From NCBI GenBank assembly GCA_964449465.1, contig CAYVBK010000015.1:43855-107854 (forward strand): DNA of 64,000 nt, written 5' to 3'. Made by a program: the position numbers and the translations under genes. Below the pieces are notes generated by a model that had not been told where the DNA came from, did no database searches, and saw only the letters and a program-made list of their open reading frames with translations. Below are positions 50,708 to 58,457 of this stretch, piece after piece; the first letter of the stretch is position 1; each line of letters begins with the position of its first letter. Source of the DNA: CAYRXM01 sp964449465 (GTDB taxonomy: Bacteria > Chloroflexota > Anaerolineae > JAFGEY01).

Positions 50708-52747
50708 ATGAATAAACGCTCTTACAAGCGCGAGATGTTCAAATCTGGGATGGGGCTGGTGTACCCTCGTCTGCCGGTAGTTTATTCGCTGCTGATCGGT
50801 CTGTTGGGCGTGGCGGTGTTGGTGCAACTGGTCGAGTATCAGACGGCCTCTTTTGATCTGTGGGCGCTGCTTGCTTTTGCGGTGGTGGCCATGCTGGTTT
50901 CGTATTTTCGTCTGCCCATGGGCCAGGATGGCGCCGAATTGAACCTGGAAGGGGCTGTGCTGCTTGGGGCCATGCTCACCGGTGGACCAATTGTGGGCGG
51001 GTGGGCGGCGTTCATCGCTGGCCTGGCGACAGGTTTGGCGCCGTATCTGGCGCAGCGACATGCTCGCAAAGCCTGGATTGAGCATGTGGCCTCGGCAGCA
51101 TGTCATGGTGGGCGCAATGTGATGGCGATTGGCGGCGCATGGACAGTTTTGACCGGGTTGGGCGGTTCATTGCACCCGGCGACGGTGCAAGCCAGGACTG
51201 TTCTGGCTCTGGTTTTGATGTGCCTGGTCTATGTCTTGCTGCGCCTGATTCTTTATGTGCCGGTGGTGCTGCTGGCCGGTCGCACCGATGAGCGGGCCTG
51301 GGCGCGCACATGGAATCCGACGCAGATTTTGCTAGAATTGGCACCCCTGCCGGCGGCCTTGCTGATCGCGCCGGTCTGGGCGGCCTGGACATGGGCGCGC
51401 CTGTTGACCCTGGCCATAATGCTGGTCGGCGTGGGAGCGTTGGTACGTCACATGCGCATGGAGAACCATCAACTGCAAGACCGGGTGCAAGAATTGCTTT
51501 TTGCGCAGAGGGTGCATAGAGAGATCGATCGCTCAGCAGGGGACCTGGATGCGCTGAGCCGGCTGACCCAGGCATGGTGCGCCGAGATTGTGTCGTGTCA
51601 ATGCGAGATGGGGATATTTGACGCCGCCCAAGACCATGCTGGTGTCTATGTGCGGCTGGAAGACGGTCGCTGCCTGCCGCCGATGCACATTCCCATCACC
51701 ACCATGTGGCAGTGGGCGGCCAGCCTGGCTGCGCCCCACCTGGTGGATACGCCCGAGTCGTTTGCCGAACTGCCCTTTAACCTGCCGCCGTTCGAGTCGG
51801 GCCTGCCGGTGAGCAGCGCATTGTTCATCCCGTTGCATCGCCAGCCTGCTGCCGCACCCGGCTGCGAACTGCCTTTGCTCGAGCCGGCCGGTGCATTGAT
51901 TTTGTTGTCGGCGCAACCTCATGCTTTGGGGCCGGCGCAAACGGGCCGTTTGAACACGGTGGCGCAGGCCCTGAGCACAAAACTGCCGGACATTTTGGCC
52001 TTTCAGTCGCGCGCCTGTGAGCCAGAACTATTGTCCGGTTTGCAGCGCAGGTTAATTTCGCCGTGCCTGCCGCCGTGTGTGGGCTGGGAAGTGGCACTGG
52101 CCTGCCGGACTGACTCGCCGGACGGCGGAGTCTGGTATAGCTGGCTCGACCTGCCCGCTCAAGCAGTGGGCATTGCTTTGGGGCAGATGCAAGGGCAGGG
52201 AGCAGCGACAATGCTGGCGGCGGCGGCAGCGCAGGCCTTGTTTCAATCGCTGCCACCGCAAATAGATGTAACGCCGGCGCAGATTGTGCGCAACCTGAAT
52301 GTGTGCCTGAGCGCGGCAGGCAACCCGCCGCTATCGCTGCTTTATGCGATTTTGGATCAGGATGGCGTGCTGACCTGCGCCGGCATGGGCGCGACGGCGG
52401 TGTGGTGGTGGCAGCACGGTCAGAGGCATGTCCAGACAGTCCGTGCGTCTAGCGCTCCAGGAAGCGAACGCCTGAGCCGGACTGACGACCAAACTGGCCT
52501 GGCGCCGGCCTCTGGTGATGTGGTGATTTTGAGCGTGCCCAATTTGCTGCACGGCTGTAGTGAGAACCAGAACCGCCCGGCCTGGCAGCAATGGTCACTA
52601 GCCATTGAGCAGTGGGCCGATGCGTCGATCCAGGACATGGCCGATGGGCTGCTAAGCGCGTTGATAGACCTGGCGCAGGCCGACGCCGCCGATGGCTCTG
52701 GTCGTGCGGTGCTGCTGGTCTTGCGTCGTCAGGAGGATGGGTTATGA
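50708..52747 (+). CDS. Membrane protein with GAF-like and degenerate SpoIIE/PPM phosphatase domain
   Basis: A 679-residue protein. About six to seven N-terminal membrane segments (LPVVYSLLIGLLGVAVLVQL, LEGAVLLGAMLTGGPIVGGW, LVLMCLVYVLLRLILYVPVV) resemble a MASE-like sensor. A short coiled coil (MENHQLQDRVQELLFAQRVH) leads to a GAF-like region (about 280-430). The C-terminal about 220 residues follow the SpoIIE PP2C layout, but the metal ligands are gone: the GGDFYD-like site reads GGVWYSWLDL and the GDVSGKG-like site reads ALGQMQGQGAATML. It is probably a pseudophosphatase. Starts at ATG 50708 and overlaps the next gene by 4 bp. Confidence 0.75.
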   Translation: MNKRSYKREMFKSGMGLVYPRLPVVYSLLIGLLGVAVLVQLVEYQTASFDLWALLAFAVVAMLVSYFRLPMGQDGAELNLEGAVLLGAMLTGGPIVGGWAAFIAGLATGLAPYLAQRHARKAWIEHVASAACHGGRNVMAIGGAWTVLTGLGGSLHPATVQARTVLALVLMCLVYVLLRLILYVPVVLLAGRTDERAWARTWNPTQILLELAPLPAALLIAPVWAAWTWARLLTLAIMLVGVGALVRHMRMENHQLQDRVQELLFAQRVHREIDRSAGDLDALSRLTQAWCAEIVSCQCEMGIFDAAQDHAGVYVRLEDGRCLPPMHIPITTMWQWAASLAAPHLVDTPESFAELPFNLPPFESGLPVSSALFIPLHRQPAAAPGCELPLLEPAGALILLSAQPHALGPAQTGRLNTVAQALSTKLPDILAFQSRACEPELLSGLQRRLISPCLPPCVGWEVALACRTDSPDGGVWYSWLDLPAQAVGIALGQMQGQGAATMLAAAAAQALFQSLPPQIDVTPAQIVRNLNVCLSAAGNPPLSLLYAILDQDGVLTCAGMGATAVWWWQHGQRHVQTVRASSAPGSERLSRTDDQTGLAPASGDVVILSVPNLLHGCSENQNRPAWQQWSLAIEQWADASIQDMADGLLSALIDLAQADAADGSGRAVLLVLRRQEDGL

Positions 52748-53820
52748 ACTCGAAAGAGCGAGTGCTGACCGCGTTTGCCCATCAACAGCCCGACCGCGTG
52801 CCGATTGACTATGCGGCCAATCCGGGCATAGACGGTCGGCTCAAGGCCTGGTATGGCCTGGACGCCGCGGATGATGAAGAACTGCGGCAGGTGTTGGGGG
52901 TAGATTTTCGGCACGTGGGCGCGCCCTATGTGGGAGCACCGCTGCACCCGCCTGTGCCGGATCGCCAGGTGGACATGTGGGGGATTCGTCGCCGTTGGAT
53001 CGAACACGAGAGCGGCGGATATTGGGATTACTGCGATTTTCCCTTGCAGCAGGCCACCCTGGACGAGATCGCGGCCTGGCCTATGCCGTCGCCGGACGAT
53101 TTTGACTATACTCAGGTAGCCGCGCAGTGCCGCCAGATGCAGGCCTGGTGCGTCTATGCCGGAGACGCCGGGCAGGGTGACCTGATCAACAGCACGGGCA
53201 TGATCCGCACCATGAGCCAGGTGTTGATTGACCTGATCAGCGACGACCCGGCCGGTTTGTGCTATATGGATCGCAAGATCGGCATCCAGCTGGAGGTGTT
53301 GTACCGCACCCTGGAAGCGGCGCGCGGCGGCATTGACTTGCTATGGATCGGCGAGGACCTGGGCACACAGATCGGCCCGCTGATCAGCCTGAGCCTGTAT
53401 CGCCGCCATTTGCGCCCGCGCCATCAAAAGTTTGTAGACCTGGCCCGGCATTTCAACATTCCGGTGATCATTCACTGTTGCGGATCGAGCAGTTGGGCCT
53501 TTGAAGATTTTATCGAGATGGGCATTGATGCTGTAGACACGTTGCAGCCCGAAGCACACAACATGGCTCCGGCCTATCTCAAACAACAGTTTGGCGACCG
53601 GCTGGCCTTTCACGGCTGCATTTCGACGGCCGGGCCGGTGGCCGGCGGCACAGTGCAGGAAACCATAGAGCATGTGCGGCAGACGTTGGAGGTGATGATG
53701 CCGGGCGGCGGCTATGCCCTGGCCCCCACCCATATGCTGCAAGACAATTCGCCCACCGAAAATGTGGTCGCCATGTACCAGGCAGCGCAGCAGTACGGTC
53801 GTTATCGTGCAGTAGACTGA
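52744..53820 (+). CDS. Uroporphyrinogen-decarboxylase-like protein (MtaA/corrinoid methyltransferase type)
   Basis: A 358-residue URO-D-fold protein. The N-terminus MNSKERVLTAFAHQQPDRVP is typical of the methylcobamide:CoM-methyltransferase-like branch. A probable zinc-site motif is IPVIIHCCGSSSWAFEDFIE (HxC), with a later Cys in LAFHGCISTAGPVA and ending GGGYALAPTHMLQDNSP. It lacks the arginine cluster of true HemE at the N-terminus, so methyl transfer is more likely than decarboxylation, though no corrinoid protein is nearby. ATG 52744 overlaps the preceding stop, and GGAGG lies upstream. A strong terminator follows. Confidence 0.85.
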   Translation: MNSKERVLTAFAHQQPDRVPIDYAANPGIDGRLKAWYGLDAADDEELRQVLGVDFRHVGAPYVGAPLHPPVPDRQVDMWGIRRRWIEHESGGYWDYCDFPLQQATLDEIAAWPMPSPDDFDYTQVAAQCRQMQAWCVYAGDAGQGDLINSTGMIRTMSQVLIDLISDDPAGLCYMDRKIGIQLEVLYRTLEAARGGIDLLWIGEDLGTQIGPLISLSLYRRHLRPRHQKFVDLARHFNIPVIIHCCGSSSWAFEDFIEMGIDAVDTLQPEAHNMAPAYLKQQFGDRLAFHGCISTAGPVAGGTVQETIEHVRQTLEVMMPGGGYALAPTHMLQDNSPTENVVAMYQAAQQYGRYRAVD

Positions 53821-53826
53821 AAACAC

Positions 53827-53861
53827 AACCCCCCGCCCTTCGATATGAGGGGCGGGGGGTT
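53827..53861. terminator. Intrinsic terminator of the URO-D-like gene
   Basis: AACCCCCCGCCC (53827-53838) pairs perfectly with GGGCGGGGGGTT (53850-53861), 11-nt loop, 6 bp after the stop codon. Only a short T-tract follows. Confidence 0.75.
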
Positions 53862-53898
53862 ATTCTCCAGATTTTGCCCAGAGGTTATTTGTGGACGA

Positions 53899-53978
53899 CA
53901 CGGCTCCAACCTTTGAGCGATGGTCGCCTGCGCCATTGCAAGTGCCACCTTCTCAAAGGGTTGCCGGGTGGGGCCGTG
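53899..53978. other. Structured intergenic element (possible RNA of unknown type)
   Basis: CACGGC (53899-53904) pairs with GCCGTG (53973-53978). AACCTTTGAG (53908-53917) pairs with CTCAAAGGGTT (53952-53962) with one bulge. An inner GATGG/CCATT arm closes the tip. It lies between two convergent 3' ends, so it is not a leader. On the minus strand it contains CCCGGCAACC, also seen in SAM-I riboswitches, but the rest of that motif is absent. No Rfam family is recognised. Confidence 0.3.
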
Positions 53979-54052
53979 CCTGAAAACAAGGACATGTTAC
54001 CACACCCGTTGATCCCCTGCTTGACGCTCACTTGACGCTTTCAATACGCCGG

Positions 54053-55663
54053 TCAGAACCCAGGCTGAACGGCTTGCCCCTGCCCCTCGACCAGCCAGCG
54101 ATAGGTTTTCTCGATGCGATCCCAATGGTGTTCCCGGTCGAGGGCCCAAAAGCGGCCAATGACGCCGGCGCATTGCCCCACACCCAACCGGTCACACTCG
54201 GCCTCGATCTCGTTGACATACAGCGCGCCGCTTTCCGGCTTTTCGCCGCGCCGCCCCAACAGGCCATGCACATAGACCTCTGACAAGCCCTCTTGTTTAG
54301 CCATACGCAGCAGGGCCTTGAGGTGTTCGACCGAGCCGTGCGAGCTGTAGAATGAGATGATGCCCAACAGATGCAGGCGCACACCATCGCGCCGGGCTCC
54401 TTGCATGGCCCAGAGAAAGGCCGGATTTTGGAAAAAGCTGCCGTCGGCGATGGCCCGTTCGATACGCAGCCGGTCGGACGGCACCACCCGTCCTGCGCCC
54501 AAATGCATGTGTCCCACCTCTGAATTGCCCACCGTCTTGCCTGGCCGCCCCGGCACGGTGTTGGGCAGGCCCACGGCCTCGCCGGCGGCCTCGATGCGGG
54601 TAGCAGGAAAATCGCGCTGGATGGCGTCCATCGTGGGCGTGTCGGCCTCCCAGATCAGGTTGCCCCAGGTGTCGTCGCGCGCCCCCCAGCCATCGAGGAT
54701 CAGCAGGGCCACGCGGATGGGCGGCAGGTCGGCCGGCGGGTGGACGATCAGCGGCGCGCCGGTCATGGCCGCCGGGCGGGGGATGCCTAACAGGTGCAGC
54801 GCGGTGGGGGCCACGTCGGTCAGACCGCCGTCGTTACGCAGCGATGCGTGGCGCAGCGGATGGCCGGGCGGCGATACCAGCACAAACGGCACCGGGCTGT
54901 CGGTGTGACCGGTGTCAATGGTGCCGTCTTCATAATACCACTTTTCCACCGTGCCATGGTCGGCTGTGACCAGGACCATGACGCCTTGTTCCTGAGCCGT
55001 TTGCAGTACACGGCCAAGCTGACGATCTACGGCCGAGACGGCCTGCTTGATCCGCTCCTTGTCTTCGCTGTGACCGATCACGTCGGTGTTGGCCCAGTTG
55101 ACCACGATCAGGTGCCAGGTAGGGTCGCGCAAGGCCTCTATGGCTGCATCGGCGACCTCTTGGGCGCACATTTCGGGCAGCGGCCAATAACCCTCGAACG
55201 GGCGCGAGGGGATGATGCGCCAGGTTTCGCCAGGAAACGGATCGTTGCGTTTGCCGTTGAGGAAATAGGTTACATGCACCCCTTTTTCCGACTCGACGAT
55301 CTTGATCTGGCGGCGACCGGCGCGGCTGACCGTCTCGCTCAAAGTGTCGTGGAGAATGCCCAGCGGCGGAAAGGCCACATGCTCCACCAGGCCGGGCCGG
55401 TATTCGATCATAGTAGCCCAGTGCGTTTGGATGGGTGAGCGGGGGAAATGGGGAAATTCGCTGCCGACAAAGGCCTCGGTCAGCTCGATCTCGCGTTCGC
55501 CGCGAATGTCGTCAAAAATCACATAATCGCCGTTTTGGATGCGACCAACCGGCTGCCCATCGGGGCCAGCCAGGAGCAGCGGTTCCATCGTTTCGTCATC
55601 CTGGCCGGCGCGGTAGGCCTCGCGGATGGCCTGAGCGATGGGAAAGAACAAAGAATTGGACAT
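54053..55663 (-). CDS. Circularly permuted cofactor-independent phosphoglycerate mutase (iPGM)
   Basis: A 536-residue iPGM-like protein whose order is rotated. Residues about 8-308 correspond to the usual C-terminal half: Arg54/Arg57 (IRGER), Lys127 (SEKGVHVT), Asp194/His198 (NTDVIGH), Asp235/His236 (TADHG), His253 (GHTDSPVPF) and the normal ending MTGAPLIVHPP. Residues about 317-536 are the usual N-terminal half: Asp324 (LILDGWG), catalytic Ser381 (VGNSEVGHMHLGAGR), His442, Arg504 and Arg510 (GRFWALDRE), ending WDRIEKTYRWLVEGQG. All metal ligands are kept; the usual DGRD motif is GRRG, losing its Asp. It would interconvert 3- and 2-phosphoglycerate. AGGAG lies before ATG 55663, next to a MITE. 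Confidence 0.9.
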   Translation of the reverse strand: MSNSLFFPIAQAIREAYRAGQDDETMEPLLLAGPDGQPVGRIQNGDYVIFDDIRGEREIELTEAFVGSEFPHFPRSPIQTHWATMIEYRPGLVEHVAFPPLGILHDTLSETVSRAGRRQIKIVESEKGVHVTYFLNGKRNDPFPGETWRIIPSRPFEGYWPLPEMCAQEVADAAIEALRDPTWHLIVVNWANTDVIGHSEDKERIKQAVSAVDRQLGRVLQTAQEQGVMVLVTADHGTVEKWYYEDGTIDTGHTDSPVPFVLVSPPGHPLRHASLRNDGGLTDVAPTALHLLGIPRPAAMTGAPLIVHPPADLPPIRVALLILDGWGARDDTWGNLIWEADTPTMDAIQRDFPATRIEAAGEAVGLPNTVPGRPGKTVGNSEVGHMHLGAGRVVPSDRLRIERAIADGSFFQNPAFLWAMQGARRDGVRLHLLGIISFYSSHGSVEHLKALLRMAKQEGLSEVYVHGLLGRRGEKPESGALYVNEIEAECDRLGVGQCAGVIGRFWALDREHHWDRIEKTYRWLVEGQGQAVQPGF

Positions 55664-55673
55664 GATACACTCC

Positions 55674-55835
55674 TGAGTCCACTGAAAAAACCACCAAGAA
55701 CACCAAGTACACGAAGAAAGTCAAGACTTGCATTAATTATTTCAATATTGTATTTGAACAATTTCAAGCTCAACCTGAATTTTCTTTGTGACCTTTGTGT
55801 TCTTTGTGGTTAAATCCACCTTTTTTCAGGAGAGT
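55674..55835. mobile_element. MITE family A, copy 2 (162 bp)
   Basis: Nearly identical to 1313-1474 with the same length; only a few substitutions. It is flanked by CACTCC at 55668-55673 and 55836-55841; the repeat continues for TGAGT, giving 11 matching bases. The element lies within a few bases of the iPGM ribosome site, so it interrupted or supplies the upstream region of that gene. Confidence 0.85.
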
Positions 55836-55911
55836 CACTCCTGAGTTTGAAAAAGATGCGACACATTGTATCACATCCATCTCTGGGCGGCAATTGCGAG
55901 GTGGTTGAAAC

Positions 55912-55942
55912 AAAAAAAGCCCTGGCGGTCATTCTCCAGGGC
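55912..55942 (-). terminator. Intrinsic terminator of the 48-codon gene
   Basis: Minus strand GCCCTGG / CCAGGGC stem (55942-55936 with 55925-55919), 10-nt loop, followed by seven T. It lies 20 bp after the stop codon at 55962. Confidence 0.9.
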
Positions 55943-55961
55943 TGGTGTTTTCAGGCACGAA

Positions 55962-56108
55962 TCATCCCAAAATGATAATCAGGGTTTGCAGCCAGGCTGC
56001 CAGACGGCTCTTGTTGGCCGATAAAAAACGACGCGCACTGGCTGCCTCGCTCAGCAGATCGTCCATCTTGAGCCTGGCCACCTGATTGACCATCCAATAA
56101 TTATCCAT
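55962..56108 (-). CDS. 48-residue protein controlled by the c-di-AMP riboswitch
   Basis: A 48-codon gene. AAGGAGG lies 5 nt before ATG 56108, an optimal ribosome site. The peptide begins MDNYWMVNQVARLKMDDLLS and ends AAWLQTLIIILG. It is basic in the middle (RR at 26-27, K33, R35), with an amphipathic helix and a hydrophobic tail, no cysteine and no signal peptide. It is bracketed by a riboswitch terminator upstream and an intrinsic terminator downstream, so it is the only coding unit of this transcript. The family is unknown to me. A membrane-interacting or regulatory small protein is a guess. Confidence 0.75.
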   Translation of the reverse strand: MDNYWMVNQVARLKMDDLLSEAASARRFLSANKSRLAAWLQTLIIILG

Positions 56109-56168
56109 TTTTGCCTCCTTTCGGGCCTAGCCCGATTGTGAGGTACCCTGCAACCGATCACGTTGCAT

Positions 56169-56212
56169 AAAAAAAAGGGCACCTTGACCAATGATGTAGG
56201 TTCTGGGTGTCC
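56169..56212 (-). terminator. Riboswitch expression-platform terminator
   Basis: Minus strand GGACACC and GGTGCCC form a stem (one mismatch) extended by inner ACC/GGT pairs, followed by eight T (56176-56169). It is positioned directly after the aptamer and about 60 nt before the small gene, as expected for a transcription-attenuating switch. Confidence 0.75.
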
Positions 56213-56220
56213 TTTTCCTA

Positions 56221-56396
56221 CGCCTACGAGGTTAGCTAGGCGATGCGTATCGCCCGGGCTTGGGTCGAAAAAGGCTGACCCTACACTGTTTCGCGCGCAG
56301 ACCCGGCAACGACTCTGCCTGGAAACCCGTGATTCGCCCCTGATGTGGTTCCCCCGTTACAAGCCTGACCTGACAAGCCAGCCTGTATTAGGCGAT
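56221..56396 (-). ncRNA. c-di-AMP riboswitch (ydaO-yuaA class)
   Basis: On the minus strand the conserved blocks occur in the known order: GGGGGAACC, then GGGGCGAATC, GTAGGGTCAGCC with CGACCC, and TAGCTAACCTCGTAGGCG, then GGAAAAGGA. P1 pairs CGCCTA (56394-56389) with TAGGCG (56226-56221). An extra hairpin (GGGCGAT/ATCGCC) extends the arm before AGCTAACC. This matches the ydaO-yuaA aptamer, which binds cyclic di-AMP and normally turns genes off through a terminator, present here just downstream. Confidence 0.9.
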
Positions 56397-56414
56397 TTAT
56401 TCAATTGCAGGGTG

Positions 56415-56443
56415 ATCATATCACAAGAAATATCCTCTGTCAA
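56415..56443 (-). promoter_or_regulatory. Promoter of the riboswitch unit
   Basis: Minus strand TTGACA (56443-56438) and TATGAT (56420-56415) with exactly 17 nt between. Transcription would start near 56408, just before aptamer P1. It lies directly after the ABC permease stop codon. Confidence 0.8.
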
Positions 56444-56446
56444 GCC

Positions 56447-57436
56447 TCAGCCGCGTTTGCGTTGAATGATGGCAATGCTGATCAGGATGAGCAGGCCGCT
56501 GATGACCGTGTACAGCAAAATGTAGACGATCCAGGGCGAGATCAAGGGGACGACATAGGTGTTGCCGTTGTTGCTGGTAACCTGACTGGTGAAAAAGAAA
56601 AACGAGTTTTTCTCTTGCTCAATCACCACAGTGGCGATGGCAGTGGCAAAGGGGTTGGAGCATACCAGCAGGCCGCCCAGGTAGACCAGGGCGATCTGGC
56701 CGATCCAGTCCAGCTTGTCCATAATCGGGTCAATCAGGACGCCGATAAAGCCGAGCAGCATGGACAGCATAATCGGCAGCCCCATCGAAAAGAGCAGGAT
56801 GGTGGCATAGGTCAGCACGGTCGAGGCGATGGATGATTTCATCAGGCTAGAGATGAAAATGCCCACCGCGCCCGAAAGCAGGGCGGTGGCCAGCAGCAGC
56901 AGCGTGCCGATGATCACTTCGGGCAGGACGACGCCGCCAAAGACAAAGGCCAGGCTTTCGATGGGCAGGGCCACCAGGATGAGCAGGACGATATAGGCCA
57001 GCGCCGATACCAGTTTGCCCAGCACCAGCGAATGGGTGGGCAGCAGGGTGGTGACCAACAGTTCCAGCGTTTTGCGCTCGCGTTCTCCCGAAATTGCTCC
57101 AGCCGTAAAAGCCGGCGACAAAAAGACCACCATCACCATCTGCAAGAGATAGGTGCTGTAAAAGAGAGCCTGCCCTATCGTCGAGCCGACCGTGCCGCTG
57201 TTGGATGAGGCTTCGGCAATAATAAAGTAAACGAACGATGCAAAGCAGCTCAAAATGACCAACTGACTGATCAGCACGGCGGCGGCGCGCCAGCCGCGCA
57301 TGCGCCCGCGCAGTTCCTTGATCACTACCGGGTTGTTCCAGGTCTGGTAGGCCAGGCGATGAAACAGTCCCAGCAGTCGCTGTGACAGGGGGCGCCGAAT
57401 TTTTTGGGGAGCAGGTGATAGGGCGGTTTCGCTCAT
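56447..57436 (-). CDS. ABC-2 type transporter permease
   Basis: A 329-residue membrane protein with six or more hydrophobic segments: AVLISQLVILSCFASFVYFI, FYSTYLLQMVMVVFLSPAF, then AGAISGERERKTLELLVTTL, the characteristic ABC-2 cytoplasmic segment after the second helix, LVLGKLVSALAYIVLLILVA, and a C-terminal helix IVYILLYTVISGLLILISI. It pairs with the ATPase 29 bp upstream in the same operon. The cargo is unknown; GldF/Nat-like exporters have this layout. GGAGAAGAGCGC precedes the ATG. Confidence 0.9.
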   Translation of the reverse strand: MSETALSPAPQKIRRPLSQRLLGLFHRLAYQTWNNPVVIKELRGRMRGWRAAAVLISQLVILSCFASFVYFIIAEASSNSGTVGSTIGQALFYSTYLLQMVMVVFLSPAFTAGAISGERERKTLELLVTTLLPTHSLVLGKLVSALAYIVLLILVALPIESLAFVFGGVVLPEVIIGTLLLLATALLSGAVGIFISSLMKSSIASTVLTYATILLFSMGLPIMLSMLLGFIGVLIDPIMDKLDWIGQIALVYLGGLLVCSNPFATAIATVVIEQEKNSFFFFTSQVTSNNGNTYVVPLISPWIVYILLYTVISGLLILISIAIIQRKRG

Positions 57437-57465
57437 GCGCTCTTCTCCAACAGGCCACCGGGGCG

Positions 57466-58425
57466 TCAGGATACGATGCCGCGCGTGGTCTGCATAAATA
57501 CGTCTTCCAGATCGGGTTTTTCTTCTTGAAAATTGATGATCGGCAGGCCGGCCTCGATCAACCGGGTGAGGATGGCGGTTTGGGCGGCGTCGTCGCCGTT
57601 AAACTGGACGACCAACCCGTTTTTGCGCCCGCCGCGCTCTGTGGTTTGCACATCTAGCACGCCGGGCAGTGTTTGGACGATGGTCTGCGCTTCGGCGGCG
57701 CGGTCGGTCAGAGCGATGCGCACCCGCCGGGTGGGGCGGTGTTCTTGAATCTCGTCCAGGCTGCCACAGGCCACCAGCCGTCCCGCCTCGATGATGCCGA
57801 TGGTGTTGCAGATTTCGGCCACTTCGAGCAAAATGTGCGATGAGAAAAAGATGGTTTTGCCCATAGCCTGCAATTCTTTGAGCAGCTCACGGATTTCGAT
57901 GCGCGCTCGCGGGTCCAGGCCCGACGCCGGCTCGTCCAAAATCAGCACTTGAGGGTCGTGGGTGAGGGTGCGGGCCAGGCACAGCCGCTGCTTCATGCCT
58001 CGCGACAGGCTGTCTACATAGTCGTTGCGGCGATGCGACAGGTCTACCAGTTTGAGCAGGTCGTCAATCAACCCTTTGCGCTGCTGCGCCGGAATGTCAT
58101 AGCAGGCCGCGAAAAAATCCAGATATTCCCACACTTTCATATCGTCATACGTGCCGAAAAAGTCGGGCATATAGCCGATCTGGCGGCGCACCCCGCGCGG
58201 GTCTCGGCGCACCGAACAGCCGCCGATCCAGGCGTCGCCGCTGGTGGGGCGCAGCAGGGTGCAGAGAATGCGCATAGTGGTGGTTTTGCCCGCTCCGTTG
58301 GGGCCGATAAAGCCAAAAATGCTGCCCTGCTCGATGCGCAGTGAAACGCTTTGGAGGGCGGTCAGGCCGCTTTTGCCACTGCCATAGCGGTGAACCAGGT
58401 TTTGGGTTTCAATAATCGCTGCCAC
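57466..58425 (-). CDS. ABC transporter ATP-binding protein
   Basis: A 319-residue ATPase of the CcmA/GldA type: Walker A FIGPNGAGKTTTMRIL, the D-loop/Q-region YMPDFFGTYDDMKVWEYLDF, signature SLSRGMKQRLCLARTL, Walker B QVLILDEPASGLDPRARIE and the H-loop FFSSHILLEVAEI. The extra C-terminal 80 residues match this subfamily (VFMQTTRGIV). The frame extends into the upstream gene; GTG 58425, 8 nt after GGAG, is the best start. It follows the 788-residue membrane protein by 32 bp and precedes the permease. Confidence 0.92.
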   Translation of the reverse strand: MAAIIETQNLVHRYGSGKSGLTALQSVSLRIEQGSIFGFIGPNGAGKTTTMRILCTLLRPTSGDAWIGGCSVRRDPRGVRRQIGYMPDFFGTYDDMKVWEYLDFFAACYDIPAQQRKGLIDDLLKLVDLSHRRNDYVDSLSRGMKQRLCLARTLTHDPQVLILDEPASGLDPRARIEIRELLKELQAMGKTIFFSSHILLEVAEICNTIGIIEAGRLVACGSLDEIQEHRPTRRVRIALTDRAAEAQTIVQTLPGVLDVQTTERGGRKNGLVVQFNGDDAAQTAILTRLIEAGLPIINFQEEKPDLEDVFMQTTRGIVS

Positions 58426-58457
58426 AGGCGGCTCCTGAAAAGGTAAACGGCATTGGC

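Noticed and set aside
53890..53990. SAM-I riboswitch on the minus strand (CCCGGCAACC present)
   Set aside because: The AUGAA-containing core and the second conserved arm are missing, and no gene lies downstream on that strand.
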